Assembly (NCBI GenBank): GCA_947378305.1
Contig: CANCJJ010000001.1
Location: forward strand, 1-64,000
DNA: 64,000 nt
From: Phenylobacterium aquaticum
GTDB taxonomy: Bacteria; Pseudomonadota; Alphaproteobacteria; Caulobacterales; Caulobacteraceae
Direction: 5' to 3'
Shown here: one piece after another, positions 18,651 through 27,539 of the stretch
How the letters are laid out: every line of letters starts with the position of its first letter
How positions within the stretch are numbered: the first letter of the stretch is position 1
The notes under the pieces: model-generated
What the model was told of the DNA's origin: nothing
The model's input: the letters and a program-made list of their open reading frames with translations, nothing else
Databases searched by the model: none
Made by a program: the position numbers and the translations under genes

Positions 18651-19034
18651 CTAGGGCAGCTGCGACATAATGGTCGGCGCATCGAAATAGTCCCGCCAAT
18701 AGGTGATCAGGCCGTTGTGAACCTCATAGACCCCGGTCACCGGCAGCTCGACCCACTTGTCCCCGAACAGGTGCCGGTCCAGGCGTTCGAGAAAGACCAC
18801 GGGTCCGACTTCGGCTTCCCGCAGAACCCGAAACTCGTTTTCCGAGGTCGGTCCGAAAAACGGCTCCAGCACAGCGCGAATGCCCGCCGGGCCATGGACC
18901 GTCCCGATGGGCGGGGGATTGATATATTCGCAGTCAGGCGAGACCAGCTTCAGGGCCGCGTCATAGTCCAAAGGCTCCATGAGGGTCATGAACTGCCGCA
19001 CACAGGCGAGGGGGGACAGGGGGGATGCGGCCAT
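18651..19034 (-). CDS. nuclear transport factor 2-like / limonene-epoxide hydrolase-like protein
   Basis: VRQFMTLMEPLDYDAALKLVSPDCEYINPPP...VHGPAGIRAVLEPFF...WVELPVTGVYEVHNGLITYWRDYFD. Confidence 0.85.
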   Translation of the reverse strand: MAASPLSPLACVRQFMTLMEPLDYDAALKLVSPDCEYINPPPIGTVHGPAGIRAVLEPFFGPTSENEFRVLREAEVGPVVFLERLDRHLFGDKWVELPVTGVYEVHNGLITYWRDYFDAPTIMSQLP

Positions 19035-19089
19035 GACTGGGCTCCAGAATGTGACAGAGCCCCAAACCTAGGGCGTTTTGTGTCCGGTG

Positions 19090-19110
19090 CAATTACGTCC
19101 GGGGTAATGG
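19090..19110. promoter_or_regulatory. inverted repeat CAATTAC-N7-GTAATGG (copy 1 of a two-copy candidate operator)
   Basis: CAATTACGTCCGGGGTAATGG, about 56 bp upstream of the NTF2-like start; core ACGTCCGGGGTAAT matches 12/14 with the copy at 20026-20046. Confidence 0.65.
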
Positions 19111-19134
19111 TTTAAACCCAGTGTCGCGCCCCCA

Positions 19135-19974
19135 TCAGGCTGCCCCCTTCCCGCCTCCGGCCTTGCGAAACAGGGCCTCAGTCTCGGGATCGGCGGGAAA
19201 GAGGGTTTCGATCCTCAGATCATCGGCGGTGATGTCCTGGGCTGTGCCAAAGGTGGCGATCACGGCGAACATGGAAATCTTCAGGTCCTTGATCTGCAGG
19301 CTGAAGGGCATGACCGGCAGGAGGGCCGGGTCGGCGGCGGACCAGAGGATATGCGGCTCCTGAAGCGGGGCCAGATCGTCCAGCACGGCCATCATTTCCG
19401 ATCCAGCGACCGCCTCGGCCTCGCGCTGGGCCCGTCGCCACATGAGGGGACCTACGGCAGACCAGTTGGTCACGAAGGGTCGAATACCCAGGGGATGGAA
19501 AAACAGACGCATCAGATTGCGTTCCCCGCCCCCGATCCGCGCCCAGACATCCTCGCCCATCATGGCCCCCAGGCGGTCAAAGGGTTTGTTGGACATGCGC
19601 ACATTCCAGGCCCGGTCCAGGGCGATGGCGGGAAAGGGCTCATGGGCCGTGAGCATCATTTTCACCGCATTCATGACCTGCTCCATCTGCGGGTCATCCA
19701 GGGTGCGGGTCCGAAACAGGGTGGCAAAGCCCGCCGCCGTCAGCCAGGCATTGCGATCCCGCAAGGGCACATCGAGGGTCTCGCTCAGGTGCAGGATCAT
19801 GTTGCGGCTTGGCCGGGCGCGTCCGGATTCCAGAAAGCTCAGATGGCGCTGAGAGACGCCTGCCGCCAGGGCCAGGTCCAGCTGGGACAGGCGGCGCTTT
19901 TGCCGCCAGTCGCGCAGGAGACGGGGAAAGGCCAGGTCTGCGTCTGGCCGCGACTGTGTAATCAATTCCGACAC
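19135..19974 (-). CDS. XRE-family HTH regulator with MmyB-like C-terminal ligand-binding domain
   Basis: FPRLLRDWRQKRRLSQLDLALAAGVSQRHLSFLESGRARPSRNMILHLSETLDVPLRDRNAWLTAAGFA; GTG start at 19974 preferred to ORF start 20187. Confidence 0.92.
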   Translation of the reverse strand: MSELITQSRPDADLAFPRLLRDWRQKRRLSQLDLALAAGVSQRHLSFLESGRARPSRNMILHLSETLDVPLRDRNAWLTAAGFATLFRTRTLDDPQMEQVMNAVKMMLTAHEPFPAIALDRAWNVRMSNKPFDRLGAMMGEDVWARIGGGERNLMRLFFHPLGIRPFVTNWSAVGPLMWRRAQREAEAVAGSEMMAVLDDLAPLQEPHILWSAADPALLPVMPFSLQIKDLKISMFAVIATFGTAQDITADDLRIETLFPADPETEALFRKAGGGKGAA

Positions 19975-20025
19975 GTCCCACCCCTGTTTGCCACCCCCGT
20001 CTGTCGCCCGCCCCCTGCGACCGGT

Positions 20026-20046
20026 CAATAACGTCAGAGGTAATTG
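20026..20046. promoter_or_regulatory. inverted repeat CAATAAC-N7-GTAATTG (copy 2 of candidate operator)
   Basis: CAATAACGTCAGAGGTAATTG, flanked as GTCAAT...ATTGAC; about 52 bp upstream of the XRE start and about 50 bp upstream of the divergent ORF at 20096. Confidence 0.65.
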
Positions 20047-20095
20047 ACGCCCCGCTGCCGCCGGGGGGAAACTTGGATTAATGCGGGAGGGCGAT

Positions 20096-20521
20096 ATGTC
20101 TGGATTTTGGCGGCTATGGTTTTTCGTCTGGTGTCTGTCCATTGGCCTGTTCGGGGCCGTGCTGGCTGGCGGGGCGTTTGAGGCCACCAGCGCACCGGTA
20201 AGATTCGTCCTGACGACTCTTCATGGCCCGGGTCCCGTCGTCCTTGATCCCACCCTGCGGTTCAGCCTGGCGGTCATGGGCGCGGTCTCCCTGGGCTGGA
20301 CAGCGACCCTGGCGGTGATTCTGCGTCAGGCCATGGCCCTGGGCGATCCGGGGCGCGGCCTCTGGCAGGCCATTACCGCCGGACTGGTCACCTGGTTTGT
20401 CATCGACAGCACCCTGTCTGTTGCCACGGGATTCGGACTGAACGTCCTGCCCAACCTGGTCCTCGCTGGCATGTACGGAATTGGACTCGTGGGCAGCGGC
20501 GTTCTGAAGGACCGGACCTGA
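20096..20521 (+). CDS. conserved-looking small integral membrane protein
   Basis: Four predicted hydrophobic segments (MSGFWRLWFFVWCLSIGLFGAVLAGG...LVTWFVIDSTLSVATGFGLNVLPNLVLAGMYGIGLVGSGVL). Confidence 0.7.
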   Translation: MSGFWRLWFFVWCLSIGLFGAVLAGGAFEATSAPVRFVLTTLHGPGPVVLDPTLRFSLAVMGAVSLGWTATLAVILRQAMALGDPGRGLWQAITAGLVTWFVIDSTLSVATGFGLNVLPNLVLAGMYGIGLVGSGVLKDRT

Positions 20522-20526
20522 AGGTC

Positions 20527-21024
20527 TCAGGACTCAGGGGCGGCGAAGTCGACGGACACGATCTCCACTTCGGCACCGGCCAGCAAGGCCGTATCGCCCG
20601 CCCCCTTGCCCAGCAGGGCGCGCGCCAGGGGTGAGACATAGGAAACCGCACCGAGCGCCGGATCGGCCTCATCCTCGCCCACAATCCGGAAACGGGACTC
20701 GCGGCCATCCTCCCTTAGAAAGGTGACGGTCGATCCAAAGACCACCGTGTCGCCGGTCTGAGGCGTCGTCACCAGCTGGGCGCTCGCCCGCCGGGCCGAG
20801 ACATAGCGCAGGTCGCGGGTGGCCCGCGCCATGGCGGTTCGGTCGGTATGAATATCCCCCGCACTCTGGGCCGCCGCATAGGCAGCCCTGGCCCGGACCA
20901 GTTCCGCCTCCAGCAGGGCCAGGCCCCGGGGCGTCACCAGATTGGGATGCGACGAAATGGGCCGGTCCGGCAGGTTTGCGGCCTGGGATTCCGCATCCTC
21001 CTCCCGGGTAAAGGCCACACTCAT
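20527..21024 (-). CDS. GreA/GreB-family transcription elongation factor-like protein
   Basis: HPNLVTPRGLALLEAELVRARAAY...GDTVVFGSTVTFLREDGRESRFRIVGEDEADPALGAVSYVSPLARALLGKGAGD. Confidence 0.9.
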   Translation of the reverse strand: MSVAFTREEDAESQAANLPDRPISSHPNLVTPRGLALLEAELVRARAAYAAAQSAGDIHTDRTAMARATRDLRYVSARRASAQLVTTPQTGDTVVFGSTVTFLREDGRESRFRIVGEDEADPALGAVSYVSPLARALLGKGAGDTALLAGAEVEIVSVDFAAPES

Positions 21025-21029
21025 AGGGC

Positions 21030-21452
21030 TTAAGCCAGGGCCTGACGGGTGGCGGCTTCGACCTTGGCGCGCGGGATCATGCGAATGGTCGAGGTGGCCT
21101 TGGCCAGAACCTCTCCGGCTGCATTCAGCAAGCGGCCCTCGGCAAAGGCGGTCGATCGTCCCTGGCGCTCGATCCAGCCCTCGGCAATGACCAGTCCGGG
21201 CCGCGCCGGGGCAAAGAAGCTGACCTTGAGTTCAAGGGACATGGGGGTCATGTCCATGGCCTCGGTCATGGCCGCATGGGCCATGGCGGCATCAATCCAG
21301 CCACAGACAAAGCCCCCCTGAACAACCCCGCCGGAATGGCACATGTGCAGCCCTGCCAGATATTCAATCGCGGCCCGTCCGGGCTCCCGGCTGATCACGC
21401 GTTGCTGACCCAGGCTTTTCCCGAGATCGTGGACGGCAGGTTCGGTGGTCAT
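21030..21452 (-). CDS. PaaI-family hotdog-fold thioesterase
   Basis: GGVVQGGFVCGWIDAAMAHAAMTEAMDMTPMSLELKVSFFAPARPG. Confidence 0.88.
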   Translation of the reverse strand: MTTEPAVHDLGKSLGQQRVISREPGRAAIEYLAGLHMCHSGGVVQGGFVCGWIDAAMAHAAMTEAMDMTPMSLELKVSFFAPARPGLVIAEGWIERQGRSTAFAEGRLLNAAGEVLAKATSTIRMIPRAKVEAATRQALA

Positions 21453-21549
21453 GGCAGTCTCCCCCTTGTGTTGGACGCATTGTCACATGCCGCAGGGGCC
21501 GAGGTCGAGACCCGGCTTTTGATGCTGTTCCGGCGAAAGGGAAAGGGCT

Positions 21550-22434
21550 CTAGGGGGTTGGCTTGAGCTTTCCGTCTGCCACCAGCTGGTCATAGGCCAC
21601 GGCCTGCAGGGCGTGGGCCTGGCCGGGAGACAAGCCGATCTCGTCGGCGCTGATTTCCCGGTCACCCAGGCTGCGGGGGTCCAGACCGGTGACCCCGCCA
21701 AAGACCACCAGGGCCTCCAGATAATAGCCCGCCGCGCTGGCGTGATACTGGTCCCAGCCCCAGAGATTGACCTGACCGAAGGCCACACCATCATAGGGAT
21801 CGGCATCGGCCACTCCGGTCATTATGGCCCGGGTCCAGGCCTGGCCGACGGGCAGGACCGCGCGGACGGTCGGGTTGGCTTTTTTGAGCTTGTCATAGCC
21901 ATCACGAATATCCTGGGCCATACCGCTGATGGAGCGGCCATACCAGAAGCCACTGGGAAGATAGGTCAGGTCCGCCCGGGACCAGGTTGCCGTCAGATAG
22001 ACCTTCACGGCCGGATTGCGCCGGATCAGGGCCTGATTAAGCAGGGTGCCATACTTGATCAGGTTGTCGGGGTTTCCCGGGGCGGCGGCGTCCAGGGTGG
22101 AATAGCCGTGCATGACCACCACATCCCAGGGCCGGTCGATCACGGCCAGTTTCTGCTCATAGTGGTAGTCGAAATTCTTGCCGGGCGAGGTTTCCAGACT
22201 GACCTGGTAGTCGAGCCCCGCCTGCCGCGTAAAGGCCTTGAACAAGGCCGGAACCCCGCCGATCCCCTCACCATTCAGGTCCGTCACCGTGTCGGGACGA
22301 TACCGCTTCACCGCCGAGGTCGCCCCGAAGGTAAAGCTGTTGCCAATGAACAAAATGCTCTCGGCCCGGGCCCCGGCAGCCAGACCGGACAGGACAAGGG
22401 CCAGGCCCAGGGTTCGCAAAAATCGGTTCATCAT
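21550..22434 (-). CDS. secreted SGNH-hydrolase-like protein
   Basis: Signal peptide MMNRFLRTLGLALVLSGLAAGARA then SILFIGNSFTFGA; C-terminal DQYHASAAGYYLEALVVFG. Confidence 0.75.
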   Translation of the reverse strand: MMNRFLRTLGLALVLSGLAAGARAESILFIGNSFTFGATSAVKRYRPDTVTDLNGEGIGGVPALFKAFTRQAGLDYQVSLETSPGKNFDYHYEQKLAVIDRPWDVVVMHGYSTLDAAAPGNPDNLIKYGTLLNQALIRRNPAVKVYLTATWSRADLTYLPSGFWYGRSISGMAQDIRDGYDKLKKANPTVRAVLPVGQAWTRAIMTGVADADPYDGVAFGQVNLWGWDQYHASAAGYYLEALVVFGGVTGLDPRSLGDREISADEIGLSPGQAHALQAVAYDQLVADGKLKPTP

Positions 22435-22527
22435 CGCCTCATAGCCTGAAGTGGAGATCAAAACACCTCCCCGGACCCAAGCCAAGTCATCCCGGAGGTC
22501 CTGACGCAAACAGACCGCTCGCTGCAC

Positions 22528-22560
22528 AAAAAACCCCCCGGCGTTTCCACCGGGGGGCCA
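22528..22560 (-). terminator. intrinsic terminator of the acyl-CoA dehydrogenase cluster
   Basis: Stem CCCCCCGG/CCGGGGGG (22534-22541/22550-22557), 8-nt loop; minus strand reads hairpin then T6. Confidence 0.85.
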
Positions 22561-22585
22561 TTTCGCAACCCGATTTGGGCTGGGC

Positions 22586-23722
22586 TTAGTAACCCTGAAT
22601 GCGGGCGTAGCGGTCGCGATGATAGCTCTGGCTACCGAAGGCGGCCTCACAGGCGCGGGCGCGCTTCAGATAGAAGCCCGAGTCATGGGCATCGGTCATG
22701 CCGATCCCGCCGTGCATCTGGACCATTTCATTGGACACCAGATGGAAGACGTCGCCCATCTTGGCCTTGGCCAGGGAGACCAGTTCCGGAACATCGGGGC
22801 TATCGGCATCGATCGCAGCCAGGGCGGCTTCGACGGCGCTGCGGGCCAGTTCAAGATCGGTGAACATCTTGGCGGCGCGGTGTTGCAGGGCCTGGAAGGA
22901 GCCGATGACCTGTCCGAACTGAACCCGGACCTTCAGATAGTCCAGGGTGGTTTCGAAAGACTGGACGGCAGCGCCCAGCATTTCAGCCGACAGACCGGCC
23001 CGGACCCGATCCAGGGTCTTTTCCAGAACGTCCCAGCCCTTGCCGGCTTCACCCATCACCGCATCGGCACCGACCTCGACCTTGTCGAAGGTGATATTGG
23101 CTGCGCCGCGATTGTCGGCCAGGGCCAGACGCTTGCGGCTAATGCCCTTGGTATCGGCCGGAACGACGAACAGGGTGATCCCGTCCTTCTCGCCAGCCTT
23201 GCCGGAGGTACGTGCGGCCACGATCAGAACATTGGCCGCCAGACCTTCCAGAACGAAGGTCTTGGTGCCGTTCAGCACATAGCCCGCACCGGACTTGGTC
23301 GCCGCCAGGGCCGTCTTTTCCGGGGCATGGTGAGCGCCTTCATCAATCGCCAGAGCGCCCACGGCGGTGCCTTCGGCAATCTTGGGCAGCCAGGCCGACT
23401 TTTGCGCATCCGTGCCGCCCAGCACGAGGGCGGAAGCCGCCCCCATGGCCGAGGCCAGCAGGGGGGAGGCGGTCAGGGTCCGGCCCAGCTCTTCCAGGAT
23501 CAGGCCCAGGGACAGATAGCCAAAGCTCGATCCGCCGTATTCCTCGGGGATGATGACCCCGGCCCAGCCCATTTCCGCCATTTCATTCCAGGCGGCGGCG
23601 TCATAGCCAATTTCAACGCCGCTATCGCGCATTTTCCGAAAGGCTGTGACCGGGCTCTTTTCCTGGGTCCAGCTCTTTGCGGCGTCGCGGAGCATGCTCT
23701 GTTCTTCGTTCAGAACGGCCAT
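22586..23722 (-). CDS. acyl-CoA dehydrogenase, small-subunit type
   Basis: MAVLNEEQSMLRDAAKSW, AEMGWAGVIIPEEYGGSSFGYL, RVQFGQVIGSFQALQHRAAKM, EMVQMHGGIGMTDAHDSGFYLKRARA; 378 aa. Confidence 0.95.
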   Translation of the reverse strand: MAVLNEEQSMLRDAAKSWTQEKSPVTAFRKMRDSGVEIGYDAAAWNEMAEMGWAGVIIPEEYGGSSFGYLSLGLILEELGRTLTASPLLASAMGAASALVLGGTDAQKSAWLPKIAEGTAVGALAIDEGAHHAPEKTALAATKSGAGYVLNGTKTFVLEGLAANVLIVAARTSGKAGEKDGITLFVVPADTKGISRKRLALADNRGAANITFDKVEVGADAVMGEAGKGWDVLEKTLDRVRAGLSAEMLGAAVQSFETTLDYLKVRVQFGQVIGSFQALQHRAAKMFTDLELARSAVEAALAAIDADSPDVPELVSLAKAKMGDVFHLVSNEMVQMHGGIGMTDAHDSGFYLKRARACEAAFGSQSYHRDRYARIQGY

Positions 23723-23757
23723 TGTGTGTGTTTCCCTAGTTTCTTGTTTGTGTGTGA

Positions 23758-24963
23758 TCAGTTGTGTTGGGTGAGGTCGGGCAGACCCAGAATGCGCTTG
23801 GAGATAATGTTCGACTGAACCTCCTGGCTACCGCCATAGATCGTGAAGGCCTTGCCCCCCAGCCAGCCGCGAACGGCCGCAAGTTCCTCGGCGGAGAAGG
23901 TATCGCCTTCCCATCCCAGACCCTGGTGACCCATGATTTCCAGGGTCAGCTCGGCCTTCATCTGCATCCATTGGGTGCCGGCATTCTTCATGATCGAGGT
24001 CGCAGCACTCGGGCCGGAATTGCCCTTGGCCTCCAGCATGGCGCGGACGGCCGTTTGCTGGAAGGACCGGCCTTCGATCTCGTGCATGGCAATGCGGGTG
24101 CGCAGGTCGGAATCGGCGATCCGGCCCTGATCGTCGACGCCCACATATTCCTTGGCCAAGGCGGTGAGGGACTTGCCCCCGGCCATGCCGCCGCCGCCCG
24201 CGCCGGACAGGCCGGAGCGTTCGTGCTGCAGGAGGCGCTTGGCAATGGTCCAGCCGCCGTTCAGCGGGCCGACCAGGTCCTTCTTCTCGGCGCGCGCGTC
24301 GGTGAAGAAGGTTTCGCAGAAGGGCGAGTTTCCGGCGATCAGCGGGATCGGACGAACCTCAACCCCGGGCTGGTGCATGCTGAACAGGACAAAGGAAATC
24401 CCTTCATGCTTCTTGGCGGTATCGGTCCGAACGAGGCAGAAGCACCAGTCGGCATATTGCGCGCCGCTGGTCCAGATCTTCTGGCCGTTGATCAGATAGT
24501 GGTCGCCCTTGTCTTCGCACTTGGTAGACAGGGCCGCCAGGTCAGAGCCTGCGCCGGGCTCGGAGAAGCCCTGGCACCATTGCACGTCCCCGCGGCAGAT
24601 CTTGGGGATGTGCTCCATCTTCTGGGCTTCCGTGCCGTATTCCAGCAGGGTGGGGCCGAACATCATAATGCCCATGCCGCCGATGGGATTATAGGCCCCT
24701 GCCCGTCCCAGTTCCTGCTGGATCACCCGGGCTTCCGCCGAGGACAGGCCGCCGCCGCCATACTGGGCAGGCCAGGTCGGTGTGCCCCAGCCCTTTTCGC
24801 CCATGGCCTTGCGCCAGGCTTCCTGAGCGGGAGAAGGCTTTGAGCGCTCCTCGCGCATCATCGGGTTGGGCCGGCCCTTCAGCTCGGCCGGAAAATTCGC
24901 TTCGATCCAGCTCCGCGCCTCAGTGCGCAGGGCATCGAGATCAACGCCTCCAAAGTCCGCCAT
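23758..24963 (-). CDS. acyl-CoA dehydrogenase, large-subunit type
   Basis: GWGTPTWPAQYGGGGLSSAEARVIQQEL, WCQGFSEPGAGSDLAALSTK, AKRLLQHERSG, IYGGSQEVQSNIISKRILGLPDLTQ. Confidence 0.96.
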   Translation of the reverse strand: MADFGGVDLDALRTEARSWIEANFPAELKGRPNPMMREERSKPSPAQEAWRKAMGEKGWGTPTWPAQYGGGGLSSAEARVIQQELGRAGAYNPIGGMGIMMFGPTLLEYGTEAQKMEHIPKICRGDVQWCQGFSEPGAGSDLAALSTKCEDKGDHYLINGQKIWTSGAQYADWCFCLVRTDTAKKHEGISFVLFSMHQPGVEVRPIPLIAGNSPFCETFFTDARAEKKDLVGPLNGGWTIAKRLLQHERSGLSGAGGGGMAGGKSLTALAKEYVGVDDQGRIADSDLRTRIAMHEIEGRSFQQTAVRAMLEAKGNSGPSAATSIMKNAGTQWMQMKAELTLEIMGHQGLGWEGDTFSAEELAAVRGWLGGKAFTIYGGSQEVQSNIISKRILGLPDLTQHN

Positions 24964-24993
24964 GAATATCTCCTTGAAATCTTGGTCTTGAAA

Positions 24994-26202
24994 TTAATGC
25001 GATTGCGTAAGGTCGGGGAGGCCCAGAATCCGCTTCGAAATGATGTTGTTCTGCACCTCGTTGGACCCGCCATAGATGGAGCCCGCCTTGCCGGAAAGCC
25101 AGGACCGCACCGCGGTCAGTTCGTCGGCCGAGAAGTCACTTCCTTCCCAGCCCAGACCCTGACTGCCCATGAATTCCAGGGTCAGTTCCGCCCGGTCCTG
25201 AGCCACCTTCATATTGGCATTTTTCATGATCGATGTGGCAGCGCTGGGGCCGGAATTGCCCTTGGCCTCCAGGGCGGCGCGACGCACGGTCTGTTGCAGG
25301 GCGCGCTTGTCCATCTCGTTCATGATGATCCGTGTCCGCAGATCGGTATCTGCCAGACGCCCCGCTTCATCCTCGCCGATATATTTCTTCGCCACGACGC
25401 CGAGGGCCGGTTCGGCCACGGGGGCCGCACGACCGCCATTCATGCCGGAGCGTTCATGCTGCAGCAGGCGCTTGGCCACGCTCCAGCCGCCATTCAAGGG
25501 GCCGATCAGGTTTTCCTTGGGCACCTTCACATCGGTGAAGAAGGTCTCGCAGAAGGGCGAATTGCCGGCAATCAGCTTGATGGGACGCACTTCGACGCCA
25601 GGCTGATGCATGGAGAAGACCACGAAGGAAATGCCTTCATGCTTCTTCGAGCTATCGGTGCGGACCAGGCAGAAAATCATCTGGGCGTACTGGCCGCCAC
25701 TGGTCCAGATCTTCGAGCCATTGACCAGGAAGTGGTCGCCCTTGTCCTCGGCCTTGGTCTGGAGACTGGCCAGGTCAGAGCCCGCGCCGGGCTCGGAAAA
25801 GCCCTGGCACCAGCGCACCTTGCCGGTGACGATGTCGGGGATATAGGCCTGCTTCTGGGCTTCCGTGCCGTATTCCAGCAGGGTGGGGCCGAACATGCCC
25901 ACGCCCATGCCGCCAATCGGGTTCACGGCACCAATACGGGCCATTTCCTGTTGCAGAATCCGGGTCTGTTCAATGGACAGGCCGCCACCGCCGTATTGGG
26001 CGGGCCAGGTCGGGGTGCCCCAACCCTTTTCCCCCATGCGGGTTTTCCAGACGGCGTAATCGCCGGTGGGCTCAGCAGGCGACAGGGTCAGGGCCAGCAG
26101 GGCCTCCGGGTCCTTGCCAAGGGACTTGGGGAAGTTCGCCTCAAGCCAGTCCCGCGCCTCGACGCGGAATCCTTCAAGATCTGTGTTTCCAAAATCAGCC
26201 AT
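24994..26202 (-). CDS. acyl-CoA dehydrogenase, large-subunit type (close paralogue of 23758-24963)
   Basis: GWGTPTWPAQYGGGGLSIEQTRILQQEM, WCQGFSEPGAGSDLASLQTK, AKRLLQHERSG, IYGGSNEVQNNIISKRILGLPDLTQ. Confidence 0.96.
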   Translation of the reverse strand: MADFGNTDLEGFRVEARDWLEANFPKSLGKDPEALLALTLSPAEPTGDYAVWKTRMGEKGWGTPTWPAQYGGGGLSIEQTRILQQEMARIGAVNPIGGMGVGMFGPTLLEYGTEAQKQAYIPDIVTGKVRWCQGFSEPGAGSDLASLQTKAEDKGDHFLVNGSKIWTSGGQYAQMIFCLVRTDSSKKHEGISFVVFSMHQPGVEVRPIKLIAGNSPFCETFFTDVKVPKENLIGPLNGGWSVAKRLLQHERSGMNGGRAAPVAEPALGVVAKKYIGEDEAGRLADTDLRTRIIMNEMDKRALQQTVRRAALEAKGNSGPSAATSIMKNANMKVAQDRAELTLEFMGSQGLGWEGSDFSADELTAVRSWLSGKAGSIYGGSNEVQNNIISKRILGLPDLTQSH

Positions 26203-26270
26203 CTCAAATCCCCTCTAATTCAGCACGTTAATGATCAGTCTAGACTATCTAGGGTCGCCTGTGGGCCTGT

Positions 26271-27482
26271 CTATTTCGGATCAGGAAGTCCAAGCACCCT
26301 CTTGGATACGACGTTCAGATTAATCTCTGAAGTCCCGCCTTCAATCGAATTGCCTTTGGATCGCAGCCAGGTTCGCACGGCGGCGAGTTCGGGGCCGTCA
26401 AAGCCCTCCCCCTCCCAACCCAGTCCGTGGAGCCCCAGGGCCTCCACGATCAGTTCATTGCGGTCCTGCGCAATCTTGGCTCCGGCATATTTCATGATCG
26501 AAGTCGCCGCGGAAGGCCCCTGATTCGACCGGGCTTCATCGGCGGCACGGCGCACGGTCTGCTGGAAGGCCTGAACCTCCATCTGGTGCTCGATCACCCG
26601 TCGGCGCAGGTCGGAATCCGCCAGGCGGCCCGTCTCATCAAGACCCACATAATCCTCTGCGGCCTGACGGACCGTCAGGGCCGTGACCGGCGCACCGATG
26701 GACCCGCCCCCGAGGCCTGCGGAAATGTTGTCCCGTTCAAACTGCAAGAGCCGCTTGGCCACGGTCCAGCCGCCATTGAGGGGACCAAACAACTGGTCCT
26801 TCGGCACCTTTACCTCGGTAAAGAAGGTCTCGCAGAAGGGCGAAGTGCCATTAATAAGCAGGATGGGACGAACCTCCACCCCCGGAGACTTCATGTCGAT
26901 CAACAGGAAGCTGATGCCCTCATGCTTCTTGGTCGTGTCGGTCCGAACCAGACAGAAGCACCAGTCCGCCAGATTGGCCCCGCTGGTCCAGATCTTCGAG
27001 CCCGTCACCAGGTAATGGTCACCCATGTCGACAGCCCGGGTCTGAAGGCTGGCCAGGTCCGATCCCGATCCAGGCTCAGAATAGCCCTGGCACCACCGCA
27101 CCGAGCCCGTGACAATGCCGGGGAGGTGCTGCTGCTTGAGGGTTTCGGTTCCGTATTCAATCAAGGTCGGGCCAAACATCATGACCCCCATGCCGCCGAT
27201 AGGATTGCGCGCGCCAATCGCGGCCATTTCCTCGGCCAGGACACGGGCCTCGGGTCGCGACAGTCCACCGCCACCGTATTGCGACGGCCAGGTGGGTGTG
27301 CCCCAGCCTTTGGAGCCAATACGCTCGCGCCACATCCGGGCATCCGGGCCTTCCTTGCCCCCGGCCATGGCGGCCAGCTGCGCCGCGGGATCAGACTTCA
27401 GGGCTGCGGGAAAATTTTCACCCAGCCAGGTCCTGACTTCGGACCGAAAGGCCTCGACATCGCTCCCACCAAAATCAGCCAT
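26271..27482 (-). CDS. acyl-CoA dehydrogenase, large-subunit type
   Basis: GWGTPTWPSQYGGGGLSRPEARVLAEEM, WCQGYSEPGSGSDLASLQTR, AKRLLQFERDN, IEGGTSEINLNVVSKRVLGLPDPK. Confidence 0.96.
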   Translation of the reverse strand: MADFGGSDVEAFRSEVRTWLGENFPAALKSDPAAQLAAMAGGKEGPDARMWRERIGSKGWGTPTWPSQYGGGGLSRPEARVLAEEMAAIGARNPIGGMGVMMFGPTLIEYGTETLKQQHLPGIVTGSVRWCQGYSEPGSGSDLASLQTRAVDMGDHYLVTGSKIWTSGANLADWCFCLVRTDTTKKHEGISFLLIDMKSPGVEVRPILLINGTSPFCETFFTEVKVPKDQLFGPLNGGWTVAKRLLQFERDNISAGLGGGSIGAPVTALTVRQAAEDYVGLDETGRLADSDLRRRVIEHQMEVQAFQQTVRRAADEARSNQGPSAATSIMKYAGAKIAQDRNELIVEALGLHGLGWEGEGFDGPELAAVRTWLRSKGNSIEGGTSEINLNVVSKRVLGLPDPK

Positions 27483-27539
27483 TTCAATTCGCCTTCGAAA
27501 AATAACCGTTCAAAACTGGACCTGACGTTCTCTGCCGCC

